From a bacterium (GTDB lineage: Bacteria; Fibrobacterota; Chitinivibrionia; Chitinivibrionales; Chitinivibrionaceae), in NCBI GenBank assembly GCA_020048285.1, contig JAIFMU010000019.1, positions 1-40,595 of the forward strand: 40,595 bases of DNA, read 5' to 3'. The notes under the pieces were generated by a model that had not been told where the DNA came from, made no database searches, and was given only the letters and a program-made list of their open reading frames with translations. Each line of letters opens with the position of its first letter. Within the stretch, counting starts at the first letter, position 1. A program made the translations under genes and the position numbers. Of the stretch, positions 39,200-40,595 are shown in pieces.

Positions 39200-40366
39200 A
39201 TGGAATTAAATAACGATCTTTTTGTGCCCACCTATGGCCGGGGCGGCGCGCCCATGGTCAGTGGACACGGCTGCTACCTCGTCGATGGAAATGGAAAAGA
39301 GTATCTTGATTTTGTCAGCGGCATTGCAGTGAATGCCCTCGGATATGGTGATGCCGCTCTTGAACAGGCGCTAGATGTTCAGGGGAAAAGATTGCTTCAC
39401 GGATCCAATCTGTGGCTCTCTGACACGCAGATGGCGCTGGCGGCAAAGCTGATTGAAACATCATTCGCCGATCGGATCTTTTTTTGCAACAGCGGAACTG
39501 AAGCCAACGAAGCGGCACTGAAATTTGCGCGGAAATGGGCGAGCAAGAAAAAACCGTCGAAAACAGCGGTACTTTCATTCTTTGACGGATTCCACGGGCG
39601 GACCTACGGCGCCATGACCGCCACCGCTCAGAAAAAGTTTCACGATGGATTTCATCCCCTTCCTCAGGGCTACTACTACGCGCCGTTTAACGATATCGCG
39701 GGAACCAAGGCGATGCTTGACATGGCTGATTTCGCCGCGGTTATTGTTGAACCGATTCAGGGTGAAGGCGGCGTGAACGTGGCGACTCCTGAATTTATGA
39801 AATTCCTTCGGGAATACACGGCGGAACACGAAATCGCTCTGATCTTTGATGAAATTCAGTGTGGGCTGGGTCGGACCGGAACCATTTGGGCATACGAGCA
39901 GATGGGTGTGACTCCAGATATTCTCACTTCGGCAAAGCCGCTCGGCGGCGGACTTCCACTGGGCGCGGTATTGGTAAAAGAGGAGATTGCACTCTGCCTC
40001 GCTCCGGGCGATCACGGAACAACGTTCGGAGGAAACCCTCTGGCGTGTGCACTGGGCAAAGTGGTGCTCGATCGGGTTTCACAAAAAGAGATGCTCGCAC
40101 AGATTATTTCCAAAGGGAACTATCTTCAGTCTGAACTGAAAAAAGTTGCTTCTCAATCAGATTTGATCGAGTCGGTTCTGGGAATGGGACTGCTCACGGG
40201 CGTGCGGTTTAAGGATGATCCCAAGAAGATTATTGAAAAGGCATTTGATAAAGGTCTGCTTATCGTAAAAGCGGGGCGGAACACTGTGCGGTTTATTCCG
40301 CCGCTTACCGTTACCGAACAGGAGATCGATCAAGCGATTGCGATCCTAAAAGACGCATTGGTGTAG
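39200..40366 (+). CDS. argD: Acetylornithine aminotransferase
   Basis: ArgD transfers an amino group from glutamate to N-acetylglutamate semialdehyde (PLP enzyme, class III). The 388-aa protein begins MELNNDLFVPTYGRGGAPM. It shows FCNSGTEANEAALKFARKWA, FFDGFHGRTYGAMTATAQKK, ALIFDEIQCGLGRTG, and the PLP lysine in TSAKPLGGGLPLGAV. HGTTFGGNPLACA follows. ATG 39200 has GGAGAAT upstream; the frame is open further back to 39065 within argB. It completes a rex-argB-argD cluster and ends at a strong terminator. ArgD may also serve lysine synthesis. Confidence 0.95.
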   Translation: MELNNDLFVPTYGRGGAPMVSGHGCYLVDGNGKEYLDFVSGIAVNALGYGDAALEQALDVQGKRLLHGSNLWLSDTQMALAAKLIETSFADRIFFCNSGTEANEAALKFARKWASKKKPSKTAVLSFFDGFHGRTYGAMTATAQKKFHDGFHPLPQGYYYAPFNDIAGTKAMLDMADFAAVIVEPIQGEGGVNVATPEFMKFLREYTAEHEIALIFDEIQCGLGRTGTIWAYEQMGVTPDILTSAKPLGGGLPLGAVLVKEEIALCLAPGDHGTTFGGNPLACALGKVVLDRVSQKEMLAQIISKGNYLQSELKKVASQSDLIESVLGMGLLTGVRFKDDPKKIIEKAFDKGLLIVKAGRNTVRFIPPLTVTEQEIDQAIAILKDALV

Positions 40367-40383
40367 AGACTCTTTGATTCAAA

Positions 40384-40417
40384 AAAACAGGAATGTTCGA
40401 AAGAGCGTTCCTGTTTT
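40384..40417 (+). terminator. Terminator of the rex-argB-argD cluster
   Basis: AACAGGAA (40386-40393) pairs with TTCCTGTT (40408-40415), preceded by an A-run and followed by a short T-run. Confidence 0.85.
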
Positions 40418-40456
40418 GCTTTGCGATACTTTCCCGCTATTTCTCCGATTCCCGTT

Positions 40457-40595
40457 GATGTTCAGCAGATTCAAGATGATGTTCAGCAGAATCCCGATGA
40501 TGTTCAGCAGATTCCCGATGATGTTCAGCAGAATCAAGATGATGTTCAGCAGAATCAAGATGATGTTCAGCAGATTCCCGATGATGTTCAGCAGA
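40457..40595. repeat. 21-bp tandem repeat array 3 (truncated by window edge)
   Basis: Six full 21-bp units start at 40457, 40478, 40499, 40520, 40541 and 40562, with a seventh cut off by the window end. The invariant part is GATGTTCAGCAGA; only two codon-like positions vary (ATT/AAT and CCC/CAA), in shuffled combinations. A degenerate unit precedes at 40436-40456. In one frame it reads as a DVQQxxD heptad, but no start with ribosome binding site was found. It begins about 40 bp after the argD terminator. Confidence 0.95.

Overview
The window comes from a Gram-negative (diderm) bacterium. Evidence for this is two signal-peptide beta-barrel proteins (3403-4422, 12788-13558), a SPOR lipoprotein and periplasmic binding proteins. 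Gene content points to an anaerobe or microaerophile: a hybrid-cluster protein Hcp behind an FNR-type box, a five-gene Bat (aerotolerance) operon, and the NADH sensor Rex. The Bat set plus the many short divergent barrels would fit Fibrobacterota or a related FCB-type lineage, but no gene here fixes the phylum, so this is a weak inference. No rRNA, tRNA, IS transposase, integrase or CRISPR array was recognised.

Left end (1-3.3 kb), accessory: a 21-bp minisatellite, a REP-like hairpin, then an OLD-like AAA ATPase + DUF4276 (Toprim-like) gene pair. The pair sits between two diverged copies of the same gene 3' end. An unrecognised 255-aa protein follows and overlaps the second tail.

3.3-15.7 kb: barrel protein, DOMON-like protein, membrane GGDEF cyclase, HhH-GPD glycosylase and glycogen synthase. 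Next come a DUF4202 gene with a perfect operator-like palindrome at its promoter, a LuxP/LuxQ-like pair (periplasmic binding protein + hybrid histidine kinase), another barrel protein and two unrecognised genes. The last two are separated by an AT-rich 21-bp tandem array.

15.7-25.2 kb: hcp with a textbook class-II FNR-type promoter. Behind it lies a toxin-antitoxin cassette whose toxin is frameshifted. The cassette is bracketed by a second, diverged copy of the hcp 3' end plus its terminator. Then DUF445 and a tightly overlapping batA-batB-batC-batD-batE operon, whose leading gene (TM/Ig-like) is frameshifted. MoxR and DUF58, usual upstream partners, are absent.

25.2-40.6 kb, housekeeping: a fused membrane spermidine-synthase-like/TPR protein, SPOR lipoprotein, hisB, JAMM peptidase, RluA-type pseudouridine synthase, NUDIX, DUF3859, class III adenylate cyclase, HAD phosphatase, DUF4388-prs, and rex-argB-argD. 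Two very small membrane proteins (45 and 40 aa) are also present, one with a Cys-X-Cys-X-Cys-X-Cys tail. The window ends inside a third 21-bp tandem array.

The most notable patterns are (a) two accessory cassettes, each bounded by a diverged duplicate of a gene's 3' terminus, and (b) three unrelated tandem arrays that all share a 21-bp period, close to two helical turns.
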